Of a stretch of 64,000 nucleotides of DNA, positions 8,158 to 17,639 are shown piece by piece. The position numbers and the translations under genes are program-made. A model generated the notes under the pieces. That model saw only the letters and a program-made list of their open reading frames with translations, did no database searches and was not told the origin of the DNA. The stretch spans positions 468,001 through 532,000 of the forward strand of contig JADJLQ010000001.1 in the NCBI GenBank assembly GCA_016709995.1. The letters are read 5' to 3'. How positions within the stretch are numbered: the first letter of the stretch is position 1; each line of letters begins with the position of its first letter. The stretch is from Saprospiraceae bacterium. GTDB taxonomy: Bacteria > Bacteroidota > Bacteroidia > Chitinophagales > Saprospiraceae.

Positions 8158-11100
8158 ATGATTAAAAAAGCTCTCTTATGTATTGGGATACTGTGCGCCC
8201 TATACATTCAAACTTTTGCACAAACCAGGACAGTCTCAGGCTCTGTCCTTGATGCTACAGGGGCAGGCCTACCCGGAGTAAGCGTGACGATTAAAAACAC
8301 TTCTGCAGGTACCGTTACAGATTTTGATGGCAATTATACGCTCTCAGGAGTGAATAACCAATCAGTATTGATGTTTAGTTATATTGGATTTGTCACCCAG
8401 GAGGTGGCTGTAGGCAGTGCTGATCGGCTGGATGTCAATATGGCTGAAGATGCAACTTTGATATCGGAAATCGTTGTCACTGGTTATGGTACCCAACGTA
8501 AAAGTCAGGTCACCGGAGCCATCTCTTCGATATCCTCAAAAGAAATTTCGGAGATACCTATTACAAACCTTGCTCAGGCTCTCACCGGTCGGGCTTCCGG
8601 AGTAAACGTGACTCAATCTGGTTCTAAACCTGGTTCTACACCTAAGATCTTGATCAGAGGTCGTCGGTCTTTTAATGCAGGCAATGATCCTTTATACGTA
8701 GTAGACGGTATCCCGCTTTCTGCAGGTTATGATGATATTAACCCTAATGATATTCAATCTTTGGAAGTATTGAAGGACGCTACTGCTACTGCCATCTATG
8801 GAGCAAGAGGTGCTAATGGAGTAGTTCTGGTTTCTACTAAAAGAGGTTCTGCGACTAAGGGTAAAACTACGGTTACGCTGGATACTTATGTAGGCCGATC
8901 TGATGCATTGGACAAAATTAAGCTTTTCTCTGGTCCTGAATTTGCAGAATATGTAAGAGAAGCATATAGAGCTACAGGCGGATACAAAGATGCTGCAGGC
9001 AATCCGGTACCTACAGGGGTAGCTGATCCTGTGGCAGATTCTAAGGTAGCTGTACTTGGTGGAGATCCTGAAGTGGCCGCTGGTATCGCTGCCAATCGTA
9101 ATACCAACTACCAGGACCTGATATTAAAGGCTGGCTTGATGCAGAACCATACTATTGGAGTACAGGGTGGTAATGATAAAACTGCTTTCTATCTTTCTGC
9201 TGGTTTTTTCCAGGATAAGGGAGTCACGAAGGGTCTTGATTATTCCAGGTATTCTTTAAGAGCTAATATTGATCACGACATCAACAAAGTGATCAAAGTA
9301 GGTCTTTCATCTTATATGATGTTTTCCGACAGAAATGGTGAAAGCCTCAACCCATATTCTTTTACCATTACTCAAAACCCATTAGGTAGTCCTTATAATG
9401 ATGATGGCAGTCTTAGATTCTCACCGACCAATGATGCTTTGCTTACGAATCCGCTGTTTGAAATCATAGATGGTGCGCAAGTGGATAACCGCAAGACTTA
9501 TCGTATATTCAATTCTTTATACGGTGAGGCTCAAATATTAGATGGCCTAAAATATCGGGTCAATTTTGGTCCTGATTTTACGCTGGAGCGCTATGGAAGA
9601 TTTATAGGAAGTGCTACAAATGCCCGTAAACTGGGAGATGCTCAAGCGGCTAATGCAAACAATTTTGGATTCGATTGGACTTTAGAAAACATTTTGTCCT
9701 ATACTAAATCATATGGTAAACATAACTTCAGTTTCACTGGACTTCAATCCATTCAAAAAGATCGTTTTGAATCCTACAATTCTTCTGTAACTGCTGTTCC
9801 TGCTGAGGCACAGCAATTTTATAGCCTTGGATCTGCAGGTGCTGTGCAGTCTATTGGTTCAAATCTGACAGAGTGGACCATCAACTCTTACATGGGTCGT
9901 ATTAATTATGATTTTGATGACAAATATTTAATGACGCTTACACTGCGACGAGACGGTTCCAGCCGATTCGGCGAAAACACTAAATATGGTAACTTTCCCG
10001 GGATAGCTTTGGGATGGAACCTTTCGCACGAACCTTTTATGAAGTCTGTGAATTGGGTGGATTTGTTAAAAATCAGAGCAGGTTGGGGTGAGGTTGGAAA
10101 TCAAGGGGTGTCTCCTTACCAAACTCAAGGATTGTTAAACCGTACTACTTATGCATTTGGCAATTCATCCGCCTATGGTTACAGACCAAATACAATAGGA
10201 AATCCTGATTTGCGATGGGAGTCCTCAGCAACAGCTAATATAGGTATCGATTATTCATTATTTAAAGGAAAACTACAAGGTTCTATTGAATTTTATCAAA
10301 CTGACACTAAATCTCTGCTCTTATCGGATTTTTTGCCGGGTTCTACGGGATTTAATGCTGTGACTCGCAATGTTGGTCACACCAGGAATAAAGGTATTGA
10401 GCTCAATTTGAGTTCAACAAATATCAATACCAATAACTTTAGATGGACTACTGACTTATCTTTTACCAAAAATACAGAGGCAATCGTAGAACTGTATAAT
10501 GGTAAAGTCGATGATCTTGGAAATCGCTGGTTTATTGGTCAACCACTTAATACATATTTTGATTATAAAAAAATCGGAATCTGGCAAACTAATGAAGCTG
10601 ATCTTGCCAAATCGTTTGGTTCTGAGGTCGGACAGATAAAAGTTCAGGATACAAATGGTGATGGTAAAATCAATGCCTCTGACAGGGTGATTTTGGGAAG
10701 CGATATTCCTGATTTCCAGGCAGGCTTAACTAATCGATTTAGTTATAAGGGAATTGATCTGAGTTTCTTCTTTTATGCCAGTATTGGACAAGAGATTGTA
10801 TCAGGATTTCATCAAAACAACAACGCATTGGCTGGTCGCTATCAGCAAATCAAAGTTGATTATTGGACCCCAAATAATCCTACCAATGAATTCCCTCGCC
10901 CAAAAAGCAACCAGGAATTTCCTGTACTAAACACAGCTATTATCTATTTTGATGGAAGCTTTATTAAACTAAGAAACATCAATCTGGGGTACACCCTGCC
11001 TTCGACCCTCACTAAAAAGTGGAAAGCTGAATCAGTTCGTGTTTTCACCAGCATTCAACAACCTTTTATTTGGTCTAAGTTTAGAAGTAAATATAATGGT

Positions 11101-11211
11101 GTCGATCCAGAAGCCACCATCACCAGCTCCGCTACCGGAACAACTGCTGTAAATAATGGAATCACCCCGGCGACCAGAGTAATTACTGCCGGTTTTAATT
11201 TCAAATTTTAA
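8158..11211 (+). CDS. susC: SusC/RagA-type TonB-dependent outer-membrane transporter
   Basis: A 1017-residue TonB-dependent receptor of the SusC class. Order: signal peptide (to about residue 22, FAQ), a carboxypeptidase-regulatory-like domain (about 25-100, with GTVTDFDGNYTL), the SusC signature IVVTGYGTQRKSQVTGAI at about 105-122, a plug (IRGRRSFNAGNDPLYVVDG), and a long beta-barrel ending in F (GFNFKF). SusC barrels import oligosaccharides or peptides using TonB energy with a SusD lid. The immediately following susD confirms the pair. Substrate cannot be told from sequence. No SusR or sigma/anti-sigma pair is next to it. The nearby DUF1080 and enolase-superfamily genes suggest a sugar or sugar acid. 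Confidence 0.95.
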   Translation: MIKKALLCIGILCALYIQTFAQTRTVSGSVLDATGAGLPGVSVTIKNTSAGTVTDFDGNYTLSGVNNQSVLMFSYIGFVTQEVAVGSADRLDVNMAEDATLISEIVVTGYGTQRKSQVTGAISSISSKEISEIPITNLAQALTGRASGVNVTQSGSKPGSTPKILIRGRRSFNAGNDPLYVVDGIPLSAGYDDINPNDIQSLEVLKDATATAIYGARGANGVVLVSTKRGSATKGKTTVTLDTYVGRSDALDKIKLFSGPEFAEYVREAYRATGGYKDAAGNPVPTGVADPVADSKVAVLGGDPEVAAGIAANRNTNYQDLILKAGLMQNHTIGVQGGNDKTAFYLSAGFFQDKGVTKGLDYSRYSLRANIDHDINKVIKVGLSSYMMFSDRNGESLNPYSFTITQNPLGSPYNDDGSLRFSPTNDALLTNPLFEIIDGAQVDNRKTYRIFNSLYGEAQILDGLKYRVNFGPDFTLERYGRFIGSATNARKLGDAQAANANNFGFDWTLENILSYTKSYGKHNFSFTGLQSIQKDRFESYNSSVTAVPAEAQQFYSLGSAGAVQSIGSNLTEWTINSYMGRINYDFDDKYLMTLTLRRDGSSRFGENTKYGNFPGIALGWNLSHEPFMKSVNWVDLLKIRAGWGEVGNQGVSPYQTQGLLNRTTYAFGNSSAYGYRPNTIGNPDLRWESSATANIGIDYSLFKGKLQGSIEFYQTDTKSLLLSDFLPGSTGFNAVTRNVGHTRNKGIELNLSSTNINTNNFRWTTDLSFTKNTEAIVELYNGKVDDLGNRWFIGQPLNTYFDYKKIGIWQTNEADLAKSFGSEVGQIKVQDTNGDGKINASDRVILGSDIPDFQAGLTNRFSYKGIDLSFFFYASIGQEIVSGFHQNNNALAGRYQQIKVDYWTPNNPTNEFPRPKSNQEFPVLNTAIIYFDGSFIKLRNINLGYTLPSTLTKKWKAESVRVFTSIQQPFIWSKFRSKYNGVDPEATITSSATGTTAVNNGITPATRVITAGFNFKF

Positions 11212-11232
11212 TTTAAAAAATTGAATTCAAAG

Positions 11233-12915
11233 ATGAAAAATTCATTTAAAAACAAATTGAAAGCAAGCTTTTTGGCTTGTTTAATGGTCACCTTCTTCTC
11301 CTGCAGTAAAGATATACTTAAGGAAACGGTGGTATCTGCTATTGGCAATGACTACATCAATACTGCAAAAGGCTTTGAGGATGCTGTTAGAGCTGCTTAT
11401 TCTTCTTTAAGGTTTTTTTATGGCACTCAACAGGGATTGACCATGACGGAGTATGGTACAGACATTTATGCTACTGGAGCAGATGGTGGTTATAAGGGTT
11501 TTCACTTTTATGATGCACAACTACAACCTACGGTTGATTACATTATCAATGTTTGGGATGAGCTGTATCGTGGCATAAATACCTGTAATGCTATCATAGA
11601 AAGAGCTCCTGAAGTTACTGGATTGTCCGATGCAGTCAAAAAGCTAAGAGTAGCTGAAGCAAAATTTTTACGTGCGCATTATTATTATATTTTGCATGAA
11701 CAGTATGGCGGTGTAGAGCTAAGACTCTCAGAAACATTAGCTCCCACCAAAGCTACTTCACGTGCATCAGACGCAGACATATATGCTGCAATCATCAAAG
11801 ACTGTAATGAAGCAATAGCTGATCTTGAAAACAAAGCTCATTCTGCTGATTATGGTCGGGCTACCAAAGCTTCAGCAGAAACATTATTGGCCAAAGTCTA
11901 CCTGGCAAAAGCATATGGACCAGCTAAAGCTGCAGATGATTTCCAAAAAGCAGCAGACCTGTGTTCAGGCATTATCAGTAAATATGGGTTCAAATTATTA
12001 GATGATTTTGCCAAGGTTTTTGATGAAAATAACCAAGTCAATTCAGAAATAGTTTTTGCTGTACAATACACTACCGATCAATTGGCAAATACGACCAATA
12101 ATACCGGTGCTGCGAATGGCGGTAACAACCTCCACTTATTTTTTGGAATGCAATATGATGTGCAGCCAGGTATGCAGCGAGATGTGTTCTACGGTCGTCC
12201 TTTTAAGAGATTGCGACCCACCTCATATTGTTTAAATACGGTATTTGCTGATCGGGTAAATGATTCACGATACAATAAAACATTTAGAACGGTTTGGTTG
12301 AGCAATCTTCCAGGTTCTAACCTCAATGCTTCTTTTGACAATTCAAAGACCAAACTTAATTTTAAATCTGGGGATACTACTATATGGATACCGGGGTATG
12401 AAATGAGCAAAGAGGAAAGGGCTACCAAGCCATATCAGGTATTGGTACCCAGCGCTTATAGTGAAGCCTTATTTCCTACCTTGCAAAAGTTTTTTGATAC
12501 CAAACGTGCCGACAAAACGGAAGAACGTGGTACCAGAGATTTTTTTGTTTGGAGATTGGCTGATGTCTATTTGATGTATTCTGAAGCTTTATTAAAAGTA
12601 AATAAGATAAAAGAAGCCACAGATGCCATCAATGCTGTTCGGGTGCGAGCTGCAAATCCTGGCAAGGCTGATGCCATGAAAATCACCGAGGCCCAGATGA
12701 CTTTTGATTTTTTGGTTGAAGAGCGGGCTCGTGAGCTGGCAGGTGAGCAAATGCGCTGGCTGGACTTGAAGCGATGGGGCATTTTGGTAGACAGGGTAAA
12801 AAAATACAACCCTCAGGCTTCTGCTATTTCTGATAAACATAACGTAAGGCCTATACCTCAAACACAAATTGACCGTTCAGATGCTGGGGTTTTTCCACAA
12901 AATACCGGTTATTAA
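11233..12915 (+). CDS. susD: SusD/RagB-type outer-membrane lipoprotein
   Basis: A 560-residue SusD-family surface lipoprotein that caps the SusC barrel and binds substrate. The ATG at 11233 is preferred over the TTG four codons upstream because it starts the signal MKNSFKNKLK and leads to the lipobox FFSC (Cys24). Typical SusD features are the N-terminal TPR-like helices (YRGINTCNAIIERAP and EAKFLRAHYYY) and the C-terminal motifs RLADVYLMYSEALLKVN, VRVRAANPG and ELAGEQMRWLDLKRWG. It starts 21 nt after susC and is followed by a strong terminator, so susC-susD form a two-gene operon. Confidence 0.94.
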   Translation: MKNSFKNKLKASFLACLMVTFFSCSKDILKETVVSAIGNDYINTAKGFEDAVRAAYSSLRFFYGTQQGLTMTEYGTDIYATGADGGYKGFHFYDAQLQPTVDYIINVWDELYRGINTCNAIIERAPEVTGLSDAVKKLRVAEAKFLRAHYYYILHEQYGGVELRLSETLAPTKATSRASDADIYAAIIKDCNEAIADLENKAHSADYGRATKASAETLLAKVYLAKAYGPAKAADDFQKAADLCSGIISKYGFKLLDDFAKVFDENNQVNSEIVFAVQYTTDQLANTTNNTGAANGGNNLHLFFGMQYDVQPGMQRDVFYGRPFKRLRPTSYCLNTVFADRVNDSRYNKTFRTVWLSNLPGSNLNASFDNSKTKLNFKSGDTTIWIPGYEMSKEERATKPYQVLVPSAYSEALFPTLQKFFDTKRADKTEERGTRDFFVWRLADVYLMYSEALLKVNKIKEATDAINAVRVRAANPGKADAMKITEAQMTFDFLVEERARELAGEQMRWLDLKRWGILVDRVKKYNPQASAISDKHNVRPIPQTQIDRSDAGVFPQNTGY

Positions 12916-12962
12916 AAAGTATTTGAGTTTGCTCAAACATAAAATTTAATGGTAACTTTATC

Positions 12963-12993
12963 AAAGCCTCAGGATCACTGGGGCTTTGTTTTT
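12963..12993 (+). terminator. Rho-independent terminator after susD
   Basis: A 10-bp stem (AAAGCCTCAG with CTGGGGCTTT, one G-T pair), 5-nt loop GATCA, then GTTTTTT. Confidence 0.8.
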
Positions 12994-13008
12994 TAAATAT
13001 ATTCAACA

Positions 13009-14361
13009 ATGTGCAGACAAATCATTTTTATTGTATTTCTCGGTTTCATAGGTTACTCAGGCACTCAAGCTCAGTCCTGGACTCCACTATTTGACGGGAT
13101 ATCACTCCAGGGTTGGAAACAGCTTAATGGTAAAGCAGATTATAGAGTCGAAAATGGAGAAATCATAGGTACTACAGTAGCCAATACCCCTAATTCCTTC
13201 CTGGCCACTGAAAAGGACTATGGCGATTTTATTCTGGAACTAGAGTTGAAAGTAGACAACAGTATGAATTCCGGTATCCAATTCAGAAGTTTATCCAAAG
13301 CCGATTATAAAGATTATAGAGTCCATGGTTACCAAATGGAGATAGATCCTTCGGACAGAGCCTGGTCAGGTGGTATTTATGATGAAGCACGAAGAGATTG
13401 GTTGTATATCCCGGATATCAACCTTAAAGCCAGGTCTGCATTCATTAAGGATCAGTGGAATGTCTATAGAATTGAAGCTATTGGGTCCGAGATCAGGACC
13501 TGGGTCAATGGGGTACCTATAGCTTGTTTGTATGATGACCTGACCCTGAGTGGGTTTATTGCCTTGCAGGTACACGCGATTGGGAAAGATCAGAAACCCG
13601 GTACCGAAATCCGATGGAGAAATATTAAAATTCAGACTGAAAACCTAAGGCCTTCACCCTGGGATGAAGTACCTGTCATCAATTTATTACTCAATAATCT
13701 TTCATCTCAGGAAAAGTATCAAGGATGGGAATTATTATTCGATGGAAAGAATCTAAATGCCTGGCGCAACGTGCACAGTACTACAGCTCCACAAAAGCGC
13801 TGGTCTGTCAAAGATGGTAATGTAATGATCGCCAAATCTGATGGCTCAGAGACAGGCAATGACATCGTAACCAAAAAAGAATACGGAAGCTTTGAACTTG
13901 TGTTCGATTTCAAATTGACTCCCGGAGCAAACTCAGGTGTCAAGTATTTTGTCGATGAAGCTTACGATTCTCAAGGCAAGTCTGGCGTAGGCCTGGAATA
14001 CCAGGTATTGGACGATGACTTGCATCCGGATGCCAAGCAAGGAGCAGCGGGCAATCGAACCATGGCCAGCTTATATGACCTGATTCCTTCAACCAAGCTA
14101 AATCCCAGATTTCAGCGCAAGATCGGCGAGTGGAATCAAGCGCGCATCATTGTCCGACCAGACAATATCGTGCAACATTGGCTTAATGGATTTAAAGTCG
14201 TGGAGTACGAACGCAACAGCAATATCTTCAAAGCATTGGTAGCCAGAAGCAAATATGCTGGATATGAAGGATTTGGATCTGCCCCGAATGGACATATACT
14301 CCTTCAGGATCATGGTGATGCGGTCTCCTACAGAAATATTAAAATCAGGGAAATCCGGTAG
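13009..14361 (+). CDS. Secreted protein with two DUF1080 (3-keto-disaccharide hydrolase) domains
   Basis: A 450-residue secreted protein (signal peptide ending GTQAQ near residue 22) containing two tandem DUF1080 domains, now called 3-keto-disaccharide hydrolase. The repeats start WTPLFDGISLQGWKQ (about 24) and WELLFDGKNLNAWRN (about 241). Each carries NSGIQFR / NSGVKYF, the D-Y/E-YQ segment, and the closing RNIKI strand (lectin/glucanase fold). Characterised relatives cleave 3-keto-glycosides produced by oxidation of disaccharides. Two domains in one chain suggest one catalytic and one binding unit, or duplication. It sits just after the susCD terminator with its own start, so it may belong functionally to that sugar-uptake locus. 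Confidence 0.85.
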   Translation: MCRQIIFIVFLGFIGYSGTQAQSWTPLFDGISLQGWKQLNGKADYRVENGEIIGTTVANTPNSFLATEKDYGDFILELELKVDNSMNSGIQFRSLSKADYKDYRVHGYQMEIDPSDRAWSGGIYDEARRDWLYIPDINLKARSAFIKDQWNVYRIEAIGSEIRTWVNGVPIACLYDDLTLSGFIALQVHAIGKDQKPGTEIRWRNIKIQTENLRPSPWDEVPVINLLLNNLSSQEKYQGWELLFDGKNLNAWRNVHSTTAPQKRWSVKDGNVMIAKSDGSETGNDIVTKKEYGSFELVFDFKLTPGANSGVKYFVDEAYDSQGKSGVGLEYQVLDDDLHPDAKQGAAGNRTMASLYDLIPSTKLNPRFQRKIGEWNQARIIVRPDNIVQHWLNGFKVVEYERNSNIFKALVARSKYAGYEGFGSAPNGHILLQDHGDAVSYRNIKIREIR

Positions 14362-14374
14362 TACTTTCCAGAGT

Positions 14375-15499
14375 TCAAATCCCTTTCCCTGATGCCAAAG
14401 TCTTGATGGAAGCTTCAAGATTTTTCTTGTTTACATCATCAGGAGCCTGGGTTAGGGCGATTTTGGCATATTTTAATGCTTCAGGATAATTTCCTTTGGC
14501 AGATAATCCCCGCATCATGCCTACTGCAGTTGGCCATCTACCTTCATTTTTCTTATAATTTTTTTCAAAAATGGCTAAGGCTTCGGAGATTTTCTTTTCG
14601 CCCAATAATTGACGACCATAGCCATGAAGCTCAATAGATGTTGCATTGTCGATAGCCTGGTTCATGGTGAGGTCAGCTTCCGCGGTTTTTCCAGCCAACT
14701 TTAATAAGCCTGATTTTGTTTTTAAAGCTCCAAAATTGGTTACTCCGCCTAAATTCGGATCGGTAGCCGAAGTAATCCAAATGGTTGCCTGGTCCAAATT
14801 GACATTGTTACTCAGGCACCAATCTGCTGCCGCCTGTAAGCTTGGAGGGTCAAATCCTATCCCGCCACTCATTTGGGACTTGATAGAAGCAAGCGTAGTA
14901 GCGAGGTAATCCACTTCAATGGGTATTGGTATCGACCATTTCTCCCAATTGAGGTTGATAATGACTCCATGATTGGTTTGATGCTCGAATCGATATTCTA
15001 GCCGTTCTGTAGTGCTACTGGAATTTTTTTCCTGTACCGTTTTGACTCGGAGGACATCCAAACCTCTGTCGTAAAAATAGGAGCCCCATTCCTGTATGTT
15101 TTTATTAAAAATTAAAACACAAGAGTCTGGATATACAGCAATGAAAAAAGCATATTTGCCGGCGGGTAATACTTGACCTTGAATGGAAACATCGGTAGAA
15201 AATTCGATGGTAGTACATTCGTCAGCTCCAGCTCTCCAGGGTGATTCGACATTGGAGCCGAACCCCAAAACTGTAAATCCGTATGGTACTACATTGGTCC
15301 CCCAGATGCTGCCTTCGCGGCCCCTGACTGCCGGAGAGTTGTAGGTTATTTTAATATCTGTGACACCTACTTTACGGCCAATGCTACACTTGAGGTTGGT
15401 TGCATTGGGATCGGGTAGTTGGAGTGACTGAGCCAATACATAGTTACTTGCAAAACAGCCAAGTATCACCAGGGTTATAAGACAAATATTTTTAGACAT
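14375..15499 (-). CDS. Secreted DUF2911 protein with TPR tail
   Basis: A 374-residue exported protein. A signal peptide (to about LAQ24) is followed by a DUF2911 domain (about 26-200) with the characteristic VRGREGSIWGTNVVPYG and WRAGADECTTIEFS segments. The C-terminal 150 residues are helical TPR-like repeats (NQAIDNATSIELHGYGRQL, then EALAIFEKNYKKNEG and NYPEALKYAKIALTQAP). DUF2911 proteins are common periplasmic proteins of Bacteroidota without known function. It is convergent with the DUF1080 gene and transcribed alone. Confidence 0.85.
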   Translation of the reverse strand: MSKNICLITLVILGCFASNYVLAQSLQLPDPNATNLKCSIGRKVGVTDIKITYNSPAVRGREGSIWGTNVVPYGFTVLGFGSNVESPWRAGADECTTIEFSTDVSIQGQVLPAGKYAFFIAVYPDSCVLIFNKNIQEWGSYFYDRGLDVLRVKTVQEKNSSSTTERLEYRFEHQTNHGVIINLNWEKWSIPIPIEVDYLATTLASIKSQMSGGIGFDPPSLQAAADWCLSNNVNLDQATIWITSATDPNLGGVTNFGALKTKSGLLKLAGKTAEADLTMNQAIDNATSIELHGYGRQLLGEKKISEALAIFEKNYKKNEGRWPTAVGMMRGLSAKGNYPEALKYAKIALTQAPDDVNKKNLEASIKTLASGKGI

Positions 15500-15883
15500 A
15501 TTTCAAATTTTATTGTTTCTAAGGTTAAAGTTGAGGATTTTAGTTAATTATCGAAAAAAAGACGGTTTAAGGCGGCAAATTAGTGTATTTACGATTTATT
15601 CAGCTCCCCCCGAAAGGGTGACTGGTTTTAAAGGGCATTCGGGAGATTGACGCTTAAAAATTAGTCGGTTTTCCAACCTCTGACAGTTTACCATGATTAT
15701 TTTAATGACTTTTCAAAGCCTATTTTAAAGGCATTTTAGAGTATGGAACGGTTTTTGTATGATTCTGATCTTTGAAAGAGTCCCGGTGATTTGAATAGAC
15801 TATTATTTTATTATAGTTGAACCAAATGTGTACAGAGGGATTTTTTCAAATTGATTTAAAAATGAATAAATAAAAAGGATTTT
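15500..15883. other. Intergenic region with no recognised gene
   Basis: 384 bp between the divergent DUF2911 and enolase-superfamily genes. No coding frame, RNA gene or convincing hairpin was seen; it presumably holds the two divergent promoters. Confidence 0.5.
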
Positions 15884-17368
15884 ATGAAAAGTATTATTCA
15901 ACAAATTGCCACTAAAAACAAAGAACGCGAAGCTCAGGCTGCCAAAGCCAGGCAAGCTGAGATTGATCATCCTACTACCAGCGACAATCGACGCAGTTTT
16001 CTCAAAAAAACAGCACTCGGTGGAATCGCAATGACCAGCCTGTTAGGCTTGACTTTTGAGGATACAATTGCACAGACGACTTCAAAGGTTCAGAAAGCTT
16101 CTGCCCCTTCGGATTTAAAAATCACTGATTTGCGATATTGTGTGACCACAGTATTGGGCCGTACAGCGATCATCAGAATAGATACTAATCAAGGGATCTA
16201 TGGATTAGGTGAAGTGCGGGATGGCGCTGATCCGCGATACGCGCTCATGTTGAAGAGTCGAATACTGGGTGAGAATCCATGTAATGTTGAAAAAATATTT
16301 AAGATCGTCAAGCAGTTTGGTGGACCTGCCCGACAAGCTGGTGGAGTATGTGGCGTAGAAATGGCTTTATGGGACCTATGCGGAAAAGCATATAATGTAC
16401 CGGCATGGCAGTTGTTGGGGGGGAGATACAGAGATTCCATAAGGATTTATGCCGATACACCGGAAGCAAAAAGTCCTGAAGAACAGTTAAAATTAATAAA
16501 ATATCGTACCGAAGAGCAAGGGTATTCCTGGTTGAAAATGGATGTATCAATAAATGAAATTAAAGATATCCCCGGCGCTCTGATCAATGCGAATGTGCTT
16601 AAGCAGGGTTCCAACCAATTTCAAGGTGGTTATATGTCTTATGCCAACACACAGCATCCATTTACTGGTATTCAAATAACAGAAAAGGGCTTAGAAGCAT
16701 TAGGCATGATCGTAGAGCGAGTGAGAAGTATGGTAGGTTATGAGATTCCACTTTCTACAGACCACTATGGTCATTTTGATCTAAATAATATTATTCGATT
16801 GGGTAAAACATTGGAAAAATATAGGCTGGCCTGGTTAGAAGATACGGTGCCATGGCAATATACTGAACAACTTAAGACTATTTCGAATGCATTGGATACA
16901 CCATTGCTTACAGGTGAAGACATCTATCTATTGGAGAATTTTAAACCAATAATCGATGGACATGCAGTGGATATCATTCACCCTGATTTAGCTACTTCAG
17001 GTGGATTGTTAGAGACCAAGCGTATTGGTGATTATGCTGAAGAGAAAGGTATCGCCATGGCCATGCATCAGGCTGGTACACCGGTGTCCTTCATGGCCAA
17101 CGTACATTGTGCTGCTGCAACACAAAATTTCCTTGCATTGGAGCATCACTCTGTCGATTTGCCCTGGTGGGAAGGATTGGTCAAAACTACCGATGGTAGA
17201 AAATTGATCGATAAAGGGTATGCTCCTGTTCCGCTGACAGCACCTGGTTTGGGTATAGAATTGGTTGATGAGGAAGTAAAGAAACACCTTCACGCTTCCG
17301 ATACAACCTATTTTGCACCTACTAAAGACTGGGACGAAAGGAGGTCCCATGACAGGACTTATAGCTAA
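15884..17368 (+). CDS. Exported mandelate racemase / muconate lactonizing (enolase superfamily) enzyme
   Basis: A 494-residue enolase-superfamily enzyme of the mandelate racemase / sugar-acid dehydratase type. A leader of about 35 residues precedes a twin-arginine-like signal NRRSFLKKTALGG, so the folded enzyme is probably exported. The barrel carries the metal and acid-base positions expected for the MR/galactonate dehydratase group: STDHYGH, AWLEDTVPW, LTGEDIY, IIHPDLATSGG and the catalytic-type His of MAMHQAGTPVSF, followed by ALEHHSVDLPWW. Likely reaction: dehydration or racemisation of a sugar acid; the exact substrate is unknown. It is monocistronic with a good terminator. Location downstream of susCD and the DUF1080 gene fits carbohydrate use. 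Confidence 0.82.
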   Translation: MKSIIQQIATKNKEREAQAAKARQAEIDHPTTSDNRRSFLKKTALGGIAMTSLLGLTFEDTIAQTTSKVQKASAPSDLKITDLRYCVTTVLGRTAIIRIDTNQGIYGLGEVRDGADPRYALMLKSRILGENPCNVEKIFKIVKQFGGPARQAGGVCGVEMALWDLCGKAYNVPAWQLLGGRYRDSIRIYADTPEAKSPEEQLKLIKYRTEEQGYSWLKMDVSINEIKDIPGALINANVLKQGSNQFQGGYMSYANTQHPFTGIQITEKGLEALGMIVERVRSMVGYEIPLSTDHYGHFDLNNIIRLGKTLEKYRLAWLEDTVPWQYTEQLKTISNALDTPLLTGEDIYLLENFKPIIDGHAVDIIHPDLATSGGLLETKRIGDYAEEKGIAMAMHQAGTPVSFMANVHCAAATQNFLALEHHSVDLPWWEGLVKTTDGRKLIDKGYAPVPLTAPGLGIELVDEEVKKHLHASDTTYFAPTKDWDERRSHDRTYS

Positions 17369-17400
17369 GAAGATTAATAGTTAAGTGGGTAAAAATTTGC

Positions 17401-17436
17401 GCCGGTAATGATCCAAAGATTGTTACCGGCTTTTTT
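17401..17436 (+). terminator. Rho-independent terminator after the enolase-superfamily gene
   Basis: Stem GCCGGTAA / TTACCGGC followed by TTTTTTG. Confidence 0.8.
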
Positions 17437-17639
17437 GTTTTATCCTTAATCAGAATCACTGGCAAGTTGAGTTTAAAATGCTAGTCAGTTCCGGTTGTGG
17501 CATGCTGAATGATTTTTGAAGTGATCTTAGTCATTTTGCTTAATGAAATTGGTCATTTTAATTCTGAATTCAAAAGCGCACTATTGTTAGGTTAAATTTA
17601 GTTAATTGGAAGATTTTAAAATAATATAAAACCTGTATC

